Positions 22,288-31,386 of a DNA stretch of 64,000 nucleotides are shown here, one piece after another. The position numbers and the translations under genes are program-made. The notes below the pieces were generated by a model that was not told where the DNA came from, ran no database searches, and saw only the letters and a list, made by a program, of their open reading frames with translations. The DNA comes from Bacteroidales bacterium. Its GTDB lineage: Bacteria; Bacteroidota; Bacteroidia; Bacteroidales; UBA932. Position 1 is the stretch's first letter. Each line of letters begins with the position of its first letter. Where the stretch lies: assembly GCA_015060445.1 (NCBI GenBank), contig SUYL01000067.1, positions 1 to 64,000 of the forward strand, written 5' to 3'.

Positions 22288-22935
22288 TTTGTCTCCGTAT
22301 GCCAGGTCTCCGGCATCACCTATACCTGGAACTATATATGATTTGTTGGTGAGTTCTTCATCAACTGCGGCAACCCAAAGTGTAACTTTTTTGTGTGGCA
22401 AGTGCTTTGAGAGGTATCCAAGGCTGAATTCGCTTGCAATCGGGCACACTATATGGGTATGTGCGGGTTCCCCCTTTTCGCACAACTTCTCATAAGCCAG
22501 TACAAGTGAGGATCCTGTGGCAAGCATGGAGTCCGCTATAACCAGAATCTTCCCTTCAATGGAAGGGGAACTTATGTATTCTATCTGTATTGTAAACTTG
22601 TTGTCCTTCCCATATTTGCGGTATGCAGCCACAAAGGCGTTCTGGGCTTTGTCAAAGATGTTCAGCATCCCGTTATGCAATGGAACACCAGCCCTCAGGA
22701 TTGTGGCAAGCACCAGGTTTTCGTCGGGAATGGAGCAGTTGGCAATACCGAGGGGTGTAGCAACCTCCTTTGCGGAGTAATTCAAGGTCTTGCTTATCTC
22801 ATAAGCGAAAATTTCCCCTATACGTTCAAGGTTCCTTCTGAATCTCATGCTGTCTTTCTGAATGTTCTTATCCCTGAGTTCTGCAATGAACCGGTTGAGG
22901 ATTGAATTGCTCTGGCCAAGATTTATCGTTTTCAT
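22282..22935 (-). CDS. upp: Uracil phosphoribosyltransferase
   Basis: 217 residues of type I phosphoribosyltransferase fold. The PRPP loop is I-L-V-I-A-D-S-M-L-A-T-G-S-S and the uracil-binding C-terminus is Y-I-V-P-G-I-G-D-A-G-D-L-A-Y-G. Salvages uracil with PRPP to UMP. The start is preceded by TATATTTG. Its last codons overlap those of convergent rpoN. Confidence 0.95.
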   Translation of the reverse strand: MKTINLGQSNSILNRFIAELRDKNIQKDSMRFRRNLERIGEIFAYEISKTLNYSAKEVATPLGIANCSIPDENLVLATILRAGVPLHNGMLNIFDKAQNAFVAAYRKYGKDNKFTIQIEYISSPSIEGKILVIADSMLATGSSLVLAYEKLCEKGEPAHTHIVCPIASEFSLGYLSKHLPHKKVTLWVAAVDEELTNKSYIVPGIGDAGDLAYGDKL

Positions 22936-22956
22936 AACTTTAAGGTATTACATGAA

Positions 22957-22964
22957 CAAATATA
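22957..22964 (-). promoter_or_regulatory. -7 promoter box of upp
   Basis: TATATTTG on the minus strand, 21 nt before the upp ATG. Confidence 0.55.
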
Positions 22965-22979
22965 ATGAAAATACGGCTG

Positions 22980-23669
22980 TTATAACAGACCCTCATCTGC
23001 AAAACTGAAATAATTCTCTCCTGCAACAATTATGTGGTCTACAAGTTTTATGTCGCACATCTGTGCCGCCTTCTGCAGTTTGTTTGTCTGTATCTTGTCT
23101 GCTTCTCCTGCATATCTGTTTCCCGACGGGTGGTTGTGTACCAGTATTAAATGGCATGCATTCTTCTGCAGGGCTTTTTTTATTATTATCCTCACATCCA
23201 CTACTGTAGTATCCAGCCCACCTTTGGAAATTCTCTCTTTCCCAAGAAGTTTGTTTGATTTGTTAAGGTAAAGTACCCAGCACTCCTCATGGTGCAGATC
23301 CTTGAGCAGAGGAATTACAATTGCGGCAGCAGTGACAGACGAGTAAACCTGCGGCATGGCAGGTGTGCTCTCCATCTGGCACCGTTTCCCCAGTTCAAAG
23401 GCTGCCATTATGGAGAGTGCTTTCCCTATCCCAATACCCCTGAACCTTTTGAGGTCTTCAAAAGTGAAGCCATTAAGGTTTTTCAGTGAATTCTCTGCTC
23501 CACGCAGAACTCTTCTGGCCAGTTCAATGGCATTCTCATCCCTGTTCCCTGCCCGTATCAGGATAGCCAGCAACTCAGCATCACTCAGACTCTCGGGGCC
23601 ACGTTCCAAAAATTTTTCTCTGGGCCTATCTTCAACCGCCCAATCCTGAATAGTAAACTTATCTCTCAT
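22980..23669 (-). CDS. radC: RadC family JAB-domain protein
   Basis: 229 residues from the ATG at 23669. The frame also contains a TTG at 23696, but that lies within the rpsT terminator hairpin and is rejected. Helix-hairpin-helix part near residue 70, then a JAMM-type metal site V-H-N-H-P-S-G-N with a downstream Asp. Despite the name it is not established as a repair protein; family members are often linked to mobile DNA or natural transformation. Ordinary chromosomal copy here. Confidence 0.9.
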   Translation of the reverse strand: MRDKFTIQDWAVEDRPREKFLERGPESLSDAELLAILIRAGNRDENAIELARRVLRGAENSLKNLNGFTFEDLKRFRGIGIGKALSIMAAFELGKRCQMESTPAMPQVYSSVTAAAIVIPLLKDLHHEECWVLYLNKSNKLLGKERISKGGLDTTVVDVRIIIKKALQKNACHLILVHNHPSGNRYAGEADKIQTNKLQKAAQMCDIKLVDHIIVAGENYFSFADEGLL

Positions 23670-23684
23670 ATTGCATAAAAAAAT

Positions 23685-23711
23685 AAAACTTCCCAAAGTT
23701 TGGGAAGTTTT
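23685..23711. terminator. Terminator of rpsT
   Basis: AAAACTTCCCAAA and TTTGGGAAGTTTT separated by a single G, flanked by A-run on the left and T on the right. Works on the minus strand after rpsT. Confidence 0.8.
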
Positions 23712-23738
23712 ATCTTTATCTCAATAATAAGGATAAAT

Positions 23739-23993
23739 TTACGCCAATTTATTTACATAAACAGCAAGACCACTCTTAAGGTTTGCAGCCTTATTGCTGT
23801 GAATGATGTTCTTTTTAGCCAATTTGTCCAACATTGCTGCTACTTTAGGCATAAGTGCTAGTGCTGCCTCTTTGTCGGTAGTGTTACGCAATGCTTTGAT
23901 AGCATTACGTGTTGTCTTTGCATAATAACGATTATGCAATCTACGCTTCGCATTCTGGCGATTGCGTTTTTCTGCTGATGCGTGATTTGCCAT
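23739..23993 (-). CDS. rpsT: Ribosomal protein bS20
   Basis: 84 residues, highly basic, starting [13 protein letters not shown] and ending with the A-A-N-L-K-S-G-L-A helix. Standard bS20 that binds the 16S rRNA in the body of the small subunit. It is directly downstream of tRNA-Glu on the same strand, so it may be partly transcribed from the tRNA promoter. Confidence 0.97.
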   Translation of the reverse strand: MANHASAEKRNRQNAKRRLHNRYYAKTTRNAIKALRNTTDKEAALALMPKVAAMLDKLAKKNIIHSNKAANLKSGLAVYVNKLA

Positions 23994-24017
23994 GATTTTA
24001 TTTTTTAATATTCTTAG

Positions 24018-24089
24018 TAGTCGGTAGGGGAATCGAACCCCTATTGCAAGAATGAAAATCTTGAGTCCTAACCGTTAGACGAACCGACC
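24018..24089 (-). tRNA. tRNA-Glu (anticodon TTC)
   Basis: Minus strand: acceptor GGTCGGT with ACCGACT, anticodon arm CAAGA-TTTTCAT-TCTTG (anticodon TTC), T arm AGGGGTTCGATTCCCCT. 72 nt without encoded CCA. Confidence 0.95.
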
Positions 24090-24106
24090 TTTCCACTTTG
24101 GGACTG

Positions 24107-24137
24107 CAAAGATATAAATAATTTTTATACCTCCAAA
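24107..24137 (-). promoter_or_regulatory. Promoter of tRNA-Glu
   Basis: TTTG (24134-24137), 19 nt, TATCTTTG (24107-24114) on the minus strand: exact consensus. Confidence 0.75.
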
Positions 24138-24138
24138 A

Positions 24139-25137
24139 TTATTTTCCAAAGTCTTCTTTCCAGTCAAAAGAGTACAGTATGGATTCCACCTGCCTTATAT
24201 AGTCTCTCTTGTCGTATCTTGGTGCATACACAAATCCTTCAACTACAATTATCTCTTTTGGATTGTTCTTGTCATAAAATGCATGTATAACAAAAGGACC
24301 TCCCATAAAATCGTTCTTAACCTCCCATAATCCTCTCATTTCTACAAAGTTGCGGTTCTTGTACTTCATTACTTCCAAGCCTGGGGTAACCTCGCTGCTT
24401 ATGGTCATATAACTGTTTTCAACCATACCCGGTACATTTTCCTGCATCATGTCGCCTGTTGCAGCCATAAGGCTTTCCAGTTGTACAGATGTAGAATCCT
24501 TATAAGGGATTTTATATACGAATATGCCCAGATTGGTGTATGTGGTTTCATATGAAATCCATACAAAGTTGTCTGTCTGCTTCTTAAGGGAGTATCCTTT
24601 AGGGAAATATGGGGAACCTCCGAACTTGTCTGCAACAAACTTCCTCAAGGCAACATCTTCATACTTCTTGGAGTTCCTCATGATTCTGTTCCTTTCTGCC
24701 TGGTTGATTATGTTGAACAACTGCTCAGCATGATCGGCAATCACTTTGGCTGCCTCTTCCTTGGTAGGTGCTGTAATCATGATTACAGTTTGAGGTGCTG
24801 CCCATACATCTTCCACAGCGGTGAATTTTGCCTCAAGTTCCTTGTCAACTTTAAGGATTATGATGTTCCTGTGGTACTCGAACAGCGATGTGAAACTTTT
24901 GTGGGGAATATTTATAAGTGTGTATGAAGGCTCTGACTGTGGAAGATAAGGGTATGGGGTTGCCAGTACTGCGCGCAGTTCGTTGCCCGGTTCACTCTCC
25001 CAGTCAGCCTTGTTGGCTACAATTATAATCTCCCCGGCTTTGCCGCCGACATTCTGTTTTACAAGAGCATCAGTGTCGTTGCAACTGATGGCAACCAGAG
25101 CGGTAAGTCCTAAAATTATTGCTTTGAGAAGTTTCAT
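24139..25137 (-). CDS. DUF4837 family lipoprotein
   Basis: 332 residues with a lipoprotein signal ending A-L-V-A-I-S-C19. The mature sequence begins with G-K-A-G-E-I-I-I-V-A-N-K-A-D-W-E and matches the Bacteroidota-specific DUF4837 family. Function unknown. It follows rseP, dxr and the M23 gene on the same strand with 14 bp spacing, an arrangement common in Bacteroidales and suggestive of envelope homeostasis. Confidence 0.85.
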   Translation of the reverse strand: MKLLKAIILGLTALVAISCNDTDALVKQNVGGKAGEIIIVANKADWESEPGNELRAVLATPYPYLPQSEPSYTLINIPHKSFTSLFEYHRNIIILKVDKELEAKFTAVEDVWAAPQTVIMITAPTKEEAAKVIADHAEQLFNIINQAERNRIMRNSKKYEDVALRKFVADKFGGSPYFPKGYSLKKQTDNFVWISYETTYTNLGIFVYKIPYKDSTSVQLESLMAATGDMMQENVPGMVENSYMTISSEVTPGLEVMKYKNRNFVEMRGLWEVKNDFMGGPFVIHAFYDKNNPKEIIVVEGFVYAPRYDKRDYIRQVESILYSFDWKEDFGK

Positions 25138-25151
25138 ATATTGTTATTTCT

Positions 25152-26477
25152 TTAATTGAACAATCTGAAAATGTCGTTTCCAAAGGCAAGCACCATAAGT
25201 CCCAGCAGGAGAACCATTCCTACCATTTGTGCGTACTCAAGGAACTTGTCGCTCGGCTTGCGCCCTGTAACCATTTCATATAGGGTAAATACAAGGTGCC
25301 CGCCGTCCAGTGCAGGAATAGGGAGTATGTTCAATACCGCCAGCATCACAGACAGGAATGCTGTAATACCCCAAAAACTATGCCAGTCCCAAGTGCCTGG
25401 GAATATCTTGCCTATGGTTATGAAACTGCCAACAGATTTGTATGCTTCAGTTTTTGGAGAGAAGATGAGTTTCAGTTCCTTGAAATAGTTGGTTACTGTG
25501 GTGACAGCCTTGTTTATGCCGGCCGGTATTGCCGACAGCAGTGTATATTCCTTCTTGGTAACGGTGTAGAACTCTTCCAGATTGGAGTTTACCAAAACCT
25601 GAAGGCGTCCCAATGTATCTGTAAGCAGAGGTACAAGAACAATCTCATTGCCCCTGGCTACTGTTGCAACAATGGAGTCTCCCTTAAAGCCCATAAGCAC
25701 CTCCTGCGCTTTGTAGAACATGTCGCATGAGTTCCCGTTTATGGCCAGAAGCCTGTCTTTTGCCATTAGCCCGCTTGATGCGTTGAGTGATGTGTCTGGA
25801 ATCTCCTTCACCTCAAAAGGGATTCCGTAACTGAACATCCCTGGGGTATTGAGTATGGTAGGGATATATATGGGATCTATGGATACGGTTACAGTATCTC
25901 CGTTCCTCAATACTTTAGCCTCCTTTGCCTGGGTACGTATAAGGTCAACCTGCAGTTCGTTGAACTTGTCGGGGACAATGCCGTCAAATGAAATGATGCG
26001 GTCCCCGTTGCAGAAACCTATTTCCTGGGCAAGTTGGCTCGCATAAATACCTGTGGTTACATCTGAATTCTTTATGTATTGCTCCCCCCAGGTGTACATT
26101 ATCCCGGTGTAGATTACTATTGCAAGGATAAAGTTGAAAAGTACTCCTCCAAAAATTACAAAGAATCTCTGCCATGCAGGTTTGCTGCGGTATTCCCAAG
26201 GCTGCGGCTCTTTGGCCATGGCCTCCTTGTCCATGGACTCATCTATCATTCCCGCTATCTTGCAGTAGCCACCCAGCGGAAGCCATCCTATACCGTATTC
26301 GGTATCGCTGTTTTTGGGCTTGTATTTGAAAAGGCTGAACCATGGGTCAAAGAAAAGGTAGAATTTCTCAACCCTTATCTTGAATATTCTTGCAAAAAGG
26401 AAGTGCCCGAACTCATGGATAAGTACCAGTATGCTCAGGGCCAATACAAGTTGCAGTATCTTTATTAAAACAACCAT
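25152..26477 (-). CDS. rseP: Site-2 protease RseP
   Basis: 441 residues. The catalytic zinc site is H21-E-F-G-H25 in the first membrane helix and L-D-G-G-H near the C-terminus; two PDZ-like segments lie between. It performs intramembrane cleavage of anti-sigma factors and removes remnant signal peptides. It lies 11 bp downstream of dxr, the usual pairing. Confidence 0.95.
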   Translation of the reverse strand: MVVLIKILQLVLALSILVLIHEFGHFLFARIFKIRVEKFYLFFDPWFSLFKYKPKNSDTEYGIGWLPLGGYCKIAGMIDESMDKEAMAKEPQPWEYRSKPAWQRFFVIFGGVLFNFILAIVIYTGIMYTWGEQYIKNSDVTTGIYASQLAQEIGFCNGDRIISFDGIVPDKFNELQVDLIRTQAKEAKVLRNGDTVTVSIDPIYIPTILNTPGMFSYGIPFEVKEIPDTSLNASSGLMAKDRLLAINGNSCDMFYKAQEVLMGFKGDSIVATVARGNEIVLVPLLTDTLGRLQVLVNSNLEEFYTVTKKEYTLLSAIPAGINKAVTTVTNYFKELKLIFSPKTEAYKSVGSFITIGKIFPGTWDWHSFWGITAFLSVMLAVLNILPIPALDGGHLVFTLYEMVTGRKPSDKFLEYAQMVGMVLLLGLMVLAFGNDIFRLFN

Positions 26478-26488
26478 CTTCTTATTTC

Positions 26489-27637
26489 TTAAATTAAACT
26501 TGTTGCTATCTCTTTTGCCTGCTTGTGTGACTGGTAAATGTCATCTATGTCGGGCAGGGGCACAAAGGTAGCCTTTTCCATTGTTTTTTCAATAATTTCA
26601 GGTATCCTGTGGAAGAGTACCTTCCCTTTGAGGAATGCATCAACTGCAATTTCATTTGCCCCGTTCATGATGCAGGCCATGTTGCCCTTCATCCTGTGCG
26701 CCTGGTAGGCCAGGTCAATTGCAGGGAACCGGGTAGTGTCGGGAGCAAAGAAATCCAGATGAGCAAGTTCTGCAAAACTGATTCTCTTTGTATCCAGAGA
26801 TACCCTTTCCGGGTATGAGAGGGCATACTGGATAGGGACCCTCATGTCGGGAGCCCCCAACTGCGCCTTAAGGCATCCGTCTGTAAACTGTACCATTGAG
26901 TGGACAATGGATTGCGGATGTACAACAATTTCAATGTCATCTGGGTTTACATTGAATAGCCATGAGGCTTCTATCATCTCCAGTCCCTTGTTCATCATGC
27001 TGGCTGAGTCTATGGTGACTTTTGCCCCCATATCCCAGTTGGGGTGGTTAAGGGCCTGCTCTCTTGTGGCTTTTGCAATATCCTCCCCCTTCCAGGTGCG
27101 GAACGGACCACCGGATGCAGTAAGGATAAGTTTTTCAATCTGGGTGTGTTCTCCCTGCAGGCATTGGAAAATTGCAGAATGCTCTGAGTCAACTGGTATT
27201 ATTGGGCTGTTGTACTCCCTTGCAAGACGTGTTACAATGCTTCCTGCCGCAACCAGGGTCTCCTTATTGGCCAGGGCAATGACTTTACCTGCCCTTATTG
27301 CGTTGAGGGTTGGCTCCAGTCCGCTGAATCCCACCATTGAGGCAAGCACTATGTCTGTAGTGCTGCTCTGTACAAGACTGTTTACTGAGCCCATTCCTGC
27401 AAAAACTTTTGTATCTGTTCCTGCAAGGGCATCATTTACTGTGGTGTAAAGCTCCTCGTTGCAGATTACCACATTGTTTGGTTTGAACCTGCGTGCCTGC
27501 TCAATGAGCAGTCCGGCGTTGTTGTTTGCAGTTAGTGTGTCAACCTCAAACATGTCGGGATGATGTGATATTACATCCAGTGCCTGGGTTCCTATGGATC
27601 CTGTGGATCCCAATATTGTTATATGTCTCTTGTTCAT
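26489..27637 (-). CDS. dxr: 1-deoxy-D-xylulose 5-phosphate reductoisomerase
   Basis: 382 residues. NADPH-binding loop G-S-T-G-S-I-G-T-Q-A-L at about 10-20; substrate and metal site V-D-S-E-H-S-A and M-N-K-G-L-E. Converts DXP to MEP in the non-mevalonate isoprenoid pathway, so this organism makes isoprenoids through MEP. Upstream of rseP in one run. Confidence 0.97.
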   Translation of the reverse strand: MNKRHITILGSTGSIGTQALDVISHHPDMFEVDTLTANNNAGLLIEQARRFKPNNVVICNEELYTTVNDALAGTDTKVFAGMGSVNSLVQSSTTDIVLASMVGFSGLEPTLNAIRAGKVIALANKETLVAAGSIVTRLAREYNSPIIPVDSEHSAIFQCLQGEHTQIEKLILTASGGPFRTWKGEDIAKATREQALNHPNWDMGAKVTIDSASMMNKGLEMIEASWLFNVNPDDIEIVVHPQSIVHSMVQFTDGCLKAQLGAPDMRVPIQYALSYPERVSLDTKRISFAELAHLDFFAPDTTRFPAIDLAYQAHRMKGNMACIMNGANEIAVDAFLKGKVLFHRIPEIIEKTMEKATFVPLPDIDDIYQSHKQAKEIATSLI

Positions 27638-27644
27638 GATTGCG

Positions 27645-28478
27645 CTAGAATTTGATGTACTGTGAAGGGTCTATTGGTTCCCCCTTGTGCCATAACTCAA
27701 AATGGAGATGCGGGGCGGTACTGAGTGTCCCGGTATTTCCTACAAGTGAGATAGGGGTTCCGGCGGTCACCTTGTCCCTTACTTTCTTCAGGAGTTTGGA
27801 GTTGTGCTTGTATACGGATACCAGGTTGTTGTCGTGCTGTATCTGTATTACAAAACCGTTCTCATCATCCCAGCCTGCATATATTACCGTACCGTTGAGC
27901 ACTGCTGAAACTGTACTGTTCTCTTCTGCTGCAATGTCCAGATAAGGGTGCCCTATTGCCAGGTTGTACTCTTCTGTAACTACCCCCTTGAGCGGAGTAA
28001 AGAAATGCAGCCCCTCTATCTGTTCAATCTTGTGGGATTTGGCTGTGAGGTTGAACTGCTCCTCCTTGAGCACTGTGGCCCTCAACAGTGAGTCGTCCCT
28101 GTAGTACTCGGTGCTGAATTCTGCAATTGAATCGCGGCTGCCGTGCAGGTTCAGCAGACTGTCTATGTGTATGGGCTGCCTGCCTGTTGCTATCCTCTGG
28201 ATGTTTGCCAACTGGAGCCTCCATATGTTCACCTCATTCTGCAATGAATCTATTTTGAGGGCATTCTGTACAAGGTCATGCCTGCTTTGGGCAGAGGGGT
28301 ATCCGGGGATGAATTCCCTCAGGGAGGTAAATGATATAAGTACTGTAACGGATGCAATGAGCATTATTACAGCAAGCAGTATGGTAAGTATGGAGAGTAC
28401 TCCGTAGGCCCTGAAGGAGAAGATCTCTTCATGGGTGGTGTCGTTGAAGATGGAGAATCTATACTTTTTTTTAGCCAT
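27645..28478 (-). CDS. M23 family (LytM) peptidoglycan endopeptidase, membrane anchored
   Basis: 277 residues. One N-terminal membrane helix (about 25-50), a coiled segment, then the M23 domain with G-H-P-Y-L-D-I-A and H-L-H-F-E-L-W, so the zinc ligands are present and it is probably catalytic. It likely cuts peptide cross-links in the periplasm. First gene of the M23-dxr-rseP-DUF4837 run, divergent from ruvX. Confidence 0.9.
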   Translation of the reverse strand: MAKKKYRFSIFNDTTHEEIFSFRAYGVLSILTILLAVIMLIASVTVLISFTSLREFIPGYPSAQSRHDLVQNALKIDSLQNEVNIWRLQLANIQRIATGRQPIHIDSLLNLHGSRDSIAEFSTEYYRDDSLLRATVLKEEQFNLTAKSHKIEQIEGLHFFTPLKGVVTEEYNLAIGHPYLDIAAEENSTVSAVLNGTVIYAGWDDENGFVIQIQHDNNLVSVYKHNSKLLKKVRDKVTAGTPISLVGNTGTLSTAPHLHFELWHKGEPIDPSQYIKF

Positions 28479-28495
28479 TTTTCCTTATAAAAATT

Positions 28496-28503
28496 TAACT
28501 TTG
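28496..28503 (+). promoter_or_regulatory. -7 promoter box of ruvX
   Basis: TAACTTTG ends 4 nt before the ATG at 28508, another candidate near-leaderless transcript. Confidence 0.5.
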
Positions 28504-28507
28504 CAGA

Positions 28508-28924
28508 ATGGACAGAATTATAGGAATTGATTATGGCAGAAAGAGAGTTGGTGTTGCAGTAAGTGACCCCCTCGGAATTTTTGCTTCTGCCCTGGATACA
28601 ATCCCGGCTGCAAAGATAATTGAATATCTCAAAAATTATACCCAAAACAACAAAGTGGTGCGTTTTGTAGTTGGGTACCCCATGAACCTGAACGGGAAGC
28701 CGGCGGAGTGTGCCCAGTATGTGGATATATTCCTCAAGCACTTGAAGAAACAGTTTCCCGATATCCCTGTTACACTGGAGGATGAGAGGTTCACTTCACA
28801 GTTGGCAATGAAGGCAATGATTGCCGGTGGAATGAAGAAGTCTGACCGCAGGGAGAAGGAGAATGTAGACAAAATAAGTGCGGCAATAATTCTGCAGTCA
28901 TATATGGATAATCCGCACGAATAA
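28508..28924 (+). CDS. ruvX: RuvX/YqgF Holliday junction resolvase-like protein
   Basis: 138 residues with the RNase H-like core I-G-I-D-Y-G-R-K-R-V-G-V-A, E-D-E-R-F-T-S, and D-K-I-S-A-A near the end. Family members process the 5' end of pre-16S rRNA and have been proposed as resolvases. First of three genes with def and DUF5009. Confidence 0.93.
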   Translation: MDRIIGIDYGRKRVGVAVSDPLGIFASALDTIPAAKIIEYLKNYTQNNKVVRFVVGYPMNLNGKPAECAQYVDIFLKHLKKQFPDIPVTLEDERFTSQLAMKAMIAGGMKKSDRREKENVDKISAAIILQSYMDNPHE

Positions 28925-28935
28925 AGTTTTGAATT

Positions 28936-29505
28936 ATGATATTACCTATTTATGTGTATGGCTCTGATGTTTTGAGAGCCAAAGCCCAGGAGATTGATTT
29001 TGCATCCTATGAGGGATTGCAGGAACTTATAGCAAACATGCAGGAGACCATGGAGAAAGCGGATGGTGTAGGAATAGCCGCCCCACAGGTGGGACTTGCA
29101 ATAAGGCTCCTGATTGTAGATGGTGCCCCGTTTGGGGAGGACGATCCGGAACTTGCAGCATTCAGGAGGGTAATGATAAACCCTGTTCTGCTGGAGGCAA
29201 GCGAGGAGACTGCAGAATATTCAGAGGGTTGCCTGAGTGTTCCCGACATACATGCTGACATTACCCGCCCGGCAAGGATAAAGGTCAAATACCTTAACGA
29301 CAAAGGCGAGGAGGTGACAGAGGATTTTGACGGCTTCAAGTGCCGTATGGTACAGCATGAGATGGACCATCTCGACGGCAAAATGTTCGTTGACAGGGCC
29401 ACCCCTATACGTAAGAAGATGATTGCCGCCAAACTTGGCAAGATTGCAGACGGCAAGGTGCGTACACACTATAAAGTGGCCAGACCTGTTCCAAAAAAGA
29501 AATAG
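28936..29505 (+). CDS. def: Peptide deformylase
   Basis: 189 residues with all three motifs: G-V-G-I-A-A-P-Q-V-G-L (44-54), E97-G-C-L-S101 and H141-E-M-D-H145. Removes N-terminal formyl groups from nascent proteins with a metal-bound water. The stop is directly followed by the start of the DUF5009 gene. Confidence 0.97.
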   Translation: MILPIYVYGSDVLRAKAQEIDFASYEGLQELIANMQETMEKADGVGIAAPQVGLAIRLLIVDGAPFGEDDPELAAFRRVMINPVLLEASEETAEYSEGCLSVPDIHADITRPARIKVKYLNDKGEEVTEDFDGFKCRMVQHEMDHLDGKMFVDRATPIRKKMIAAKLGKIADGKVRTHYKVARPVPKKK

Positions 29506-30840
29506 ATGTCTTTGAAACCGGCACGATACCTTTCGCTCGATTTTCTCAGGGGACTTACAATCTTTGGGATGGTACTCAGCGCAATACAGCCTTCAGGTGT
29601 AATGCCCGGGTGGATGTATCATGTGCAGAATCCCCCTCCGGCCCACAATCTTGATATGACAGTTCCCGGGATAGGGTGGGTGGATCTGGTCTTCCCCATC
29701 TTCATTTTCTGTATGGGGGCTGCCATACCTTTTGCCAAACCCACAATAAAGGGGATATTGGGGCGCTTTGGAATGTTGTGGCTGTTCTCCTATCTGTATG
29801 TGCTTATTAACTCAACTAACCCTTGGGTTACACTGGCCGGCTTTGCTGCGCTGTTCCCTTTATATATGGTAATGAAGGGGCCTGTGCGCTTTGCCGGGGC
29901 CAATATCCCCGTATGGGTTGTAAGGCTATTTGGGGCGGTTGCAGTAGCGGGGGCAATAGCGGTTAACCATCTCTTCTTTGGAGAGGTGGTCTCTGAGCAG
30001 AGAAGGGGAATTATTATCTTCCTTCTGGCATTCCTGTATCTTTTCGGCTCCCTCATTTGGTATTATACCAGAGGAAATCCACTCAGAAGAGCCGTTGTCT
30101 GGCTTGTGGTCCTGGTTTTTACAATTGTTACGCAGCAACTGGACTTGCCTGCCATAACATATGCAAACCCAAATATCAGGTGGTGGTTCAATGTTGAGTA
30201 CTTCTACTTCCTGCTTCTGTTGGTCCCCTCAACATACGTTGGAGATCTGCTTGTGGAAAGGAAGGGAAAAGGGGATATGGCAACGGCATCTTTTCCCCTT
30301 GCCGCGTTGTCGCTGCTTGCGGTGGTGTGGCTCACTTTTGCATTCTATATGCAACTGTACTGGTGGAATGTGGCTTTGTCGGGAATAATGCTTCTGCTTA
30401 TATTGGCCGTGGCTTCAAATAAGGATGCGGATTATCTTCCAATGCTGAGGATTGCGGCATTCCTCATATTTCTGGGAGTGGTAGCAGAACCCTATGGCGG
30501 AGGTATAAAGAAGGTCCCTTGTACAATACAGTATTGTTTTGCAACGGCAGGAATGGCTATGCTTATGCTGGTTGTATCTGACTGGGTGTGCCGCAAGTTT
30601 CCTGCATCATTCCTTACTGGGGTAATGGAGAGGGCAGGGAAGAATCCCCTCATGTGCTACATAGCGTTCAATTGCCTGGTGCTGCCACTGATGAATATAA
30701 CAGGTGCCGTTTATCTCTACAGACTGGCATATCCGCAGGGGATGCACCTTGTGGGGTTTGTAAGGTCCGTTGTGATGGTCCTCTTTACAATGTGGATTGT
30801 GGGGCTGTTTACAAAGAGGAAGATTTTCTGGAAAGCGTAA
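29506..30840 (+). CDS. DUF5009 multi-pass membrane acyltransferase-like protein
   Basis: 444 residues with about eleven hydrophobic helices. The N-terminus R-Y-L-S-L-D-F-L-R-G-L-T-I-F-G-M is the DUF5009 signature, related to heparan-glucosaminide N-acetyltransferase-like membrane proteins. It probably acetylates a sugar across the inner membrane; the substrate is unknown. It starts immediately after def and ends 3 bp before convergent rimM. Confidence 0.85.
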   Translation: MSLKPARYLSLDFLRGLTIFGMVLSAIQPSGVMPGWMYHVQNPPPAHNLDMTVPGIGWVDLVFPIFIFCMGAAIPFAKPTIKGILGRFGMLWLFSYLYVLINSTNPWVTLAGFAALFPLYMVMKGPVRFAGANIPVWVVRLFGAVAVAGAIAVNHLFFGEVVSEQRRGIIIFLLAFLYLFGSLIWYYTRGNPLRRAVVWLVVLVFTIVTQQLDLPAITYANPNIRWWFNVEYFYFLLLLVPSTYVGDLLVERKGKGDMATASFPLAALSLLAVVWLTFAFYMQLYWWNVALSGIMLLLILAVASNKDADYLPMLRIAAFLIFLGVVAEPYGGGIKKVPCTIQYCFATAGMAMLMLVVSDWVCRKFPASFLTGVMERAGKNPLMCYIAFNCLVLPLMNITGAVYLYRLAYPQGMHLVGFVRSVVMVLFTMWIVGLFTKRKIFWKA

Positions 30841-30843
30841 TGG

Positions 30844-31380
30844 CTAGTCTTCCAGAAGTCCCCCAGGGATGGTCATTGCAATTACCCTTTTTTTGTTGTC
30901 GAGTTTAAGGATAAGTTCTTCATTGAACGGCACAAGATGTTTACCGTTGAGTTCTATGCAGGGGTTATTAGGGTAATTGTAATAGTCTGATATCTCTCCA
31001 ACAAGTTTCCCGTTCTGGTCCTTCACTTTGAATCCCATGAGGAATGCTGCCATTGCCTGGTCTTCATCCATGTCAATGGAGTCGGGGTCTATGGTGGAAC
31101 TGTCAACAAGGATCTCCTTCTTAAGGAGTTCTTCTGAGTGGGAGAGGTCATTTATGGTCTCAAACTTTACAAGGGCACCGTTTGAGCCTTTTGTCTTGAA
31201 TGATGTAATGAAGAAAGGAACCGGAAGTCCATCAAAAATGATGAATACCGGTTCCTTTTTAAAGTTGTAATCTTCCAGAATTCCCGATGAGAGCCTTATG
31301 ACAACCTCACCGTTTACATCGTAAGATTTTACAATTTGCGCTACAGGCAACAAATCCATATCTGCTGTTGGGCGCAACAT
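30844..31380 (-). CDS. rimM: Ribosome maturation factor RimM
   Basis: 178 residues, two domains: N-terminal RimM barrel (I-V-K-S-Y-D-V-N-G-E-V-V-I) and PRC-barrel (G-K-L-V-G-E-I-S-D-Y-Y-N). Assists 30S head assembly, partner of uS19. Six bases after rpsP, as commonly arranged. Confidence 0.93.
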   Translation of the reverse strand: MLRPTADMDLLPVAQIVKSYDVNGEVVIRLSSGILEDYNFKKEPVFIIFDGLPVPFFITSFKTKGSNGALVKFETINDLSHSEELLKKEILVDSSTIDPDSIDMDEDQAMAAFLMGFKVKDQNGKLVGEISDYYNYPNNPCIELNGKHLVPFNEELILKLDNKKRVIAMTIPGGLLED

Positions 31381-31386
31381 TGCAAA

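Noticed and set aside
21627-22319. 230-aa antisense ORF in rpoN
   Set aside because: Another shadow frame with no family features, overlapping rpoN and upp.
23670-23696. TTG start for radC
   Set aside because: It falls in the rpsT terminator hairpin.
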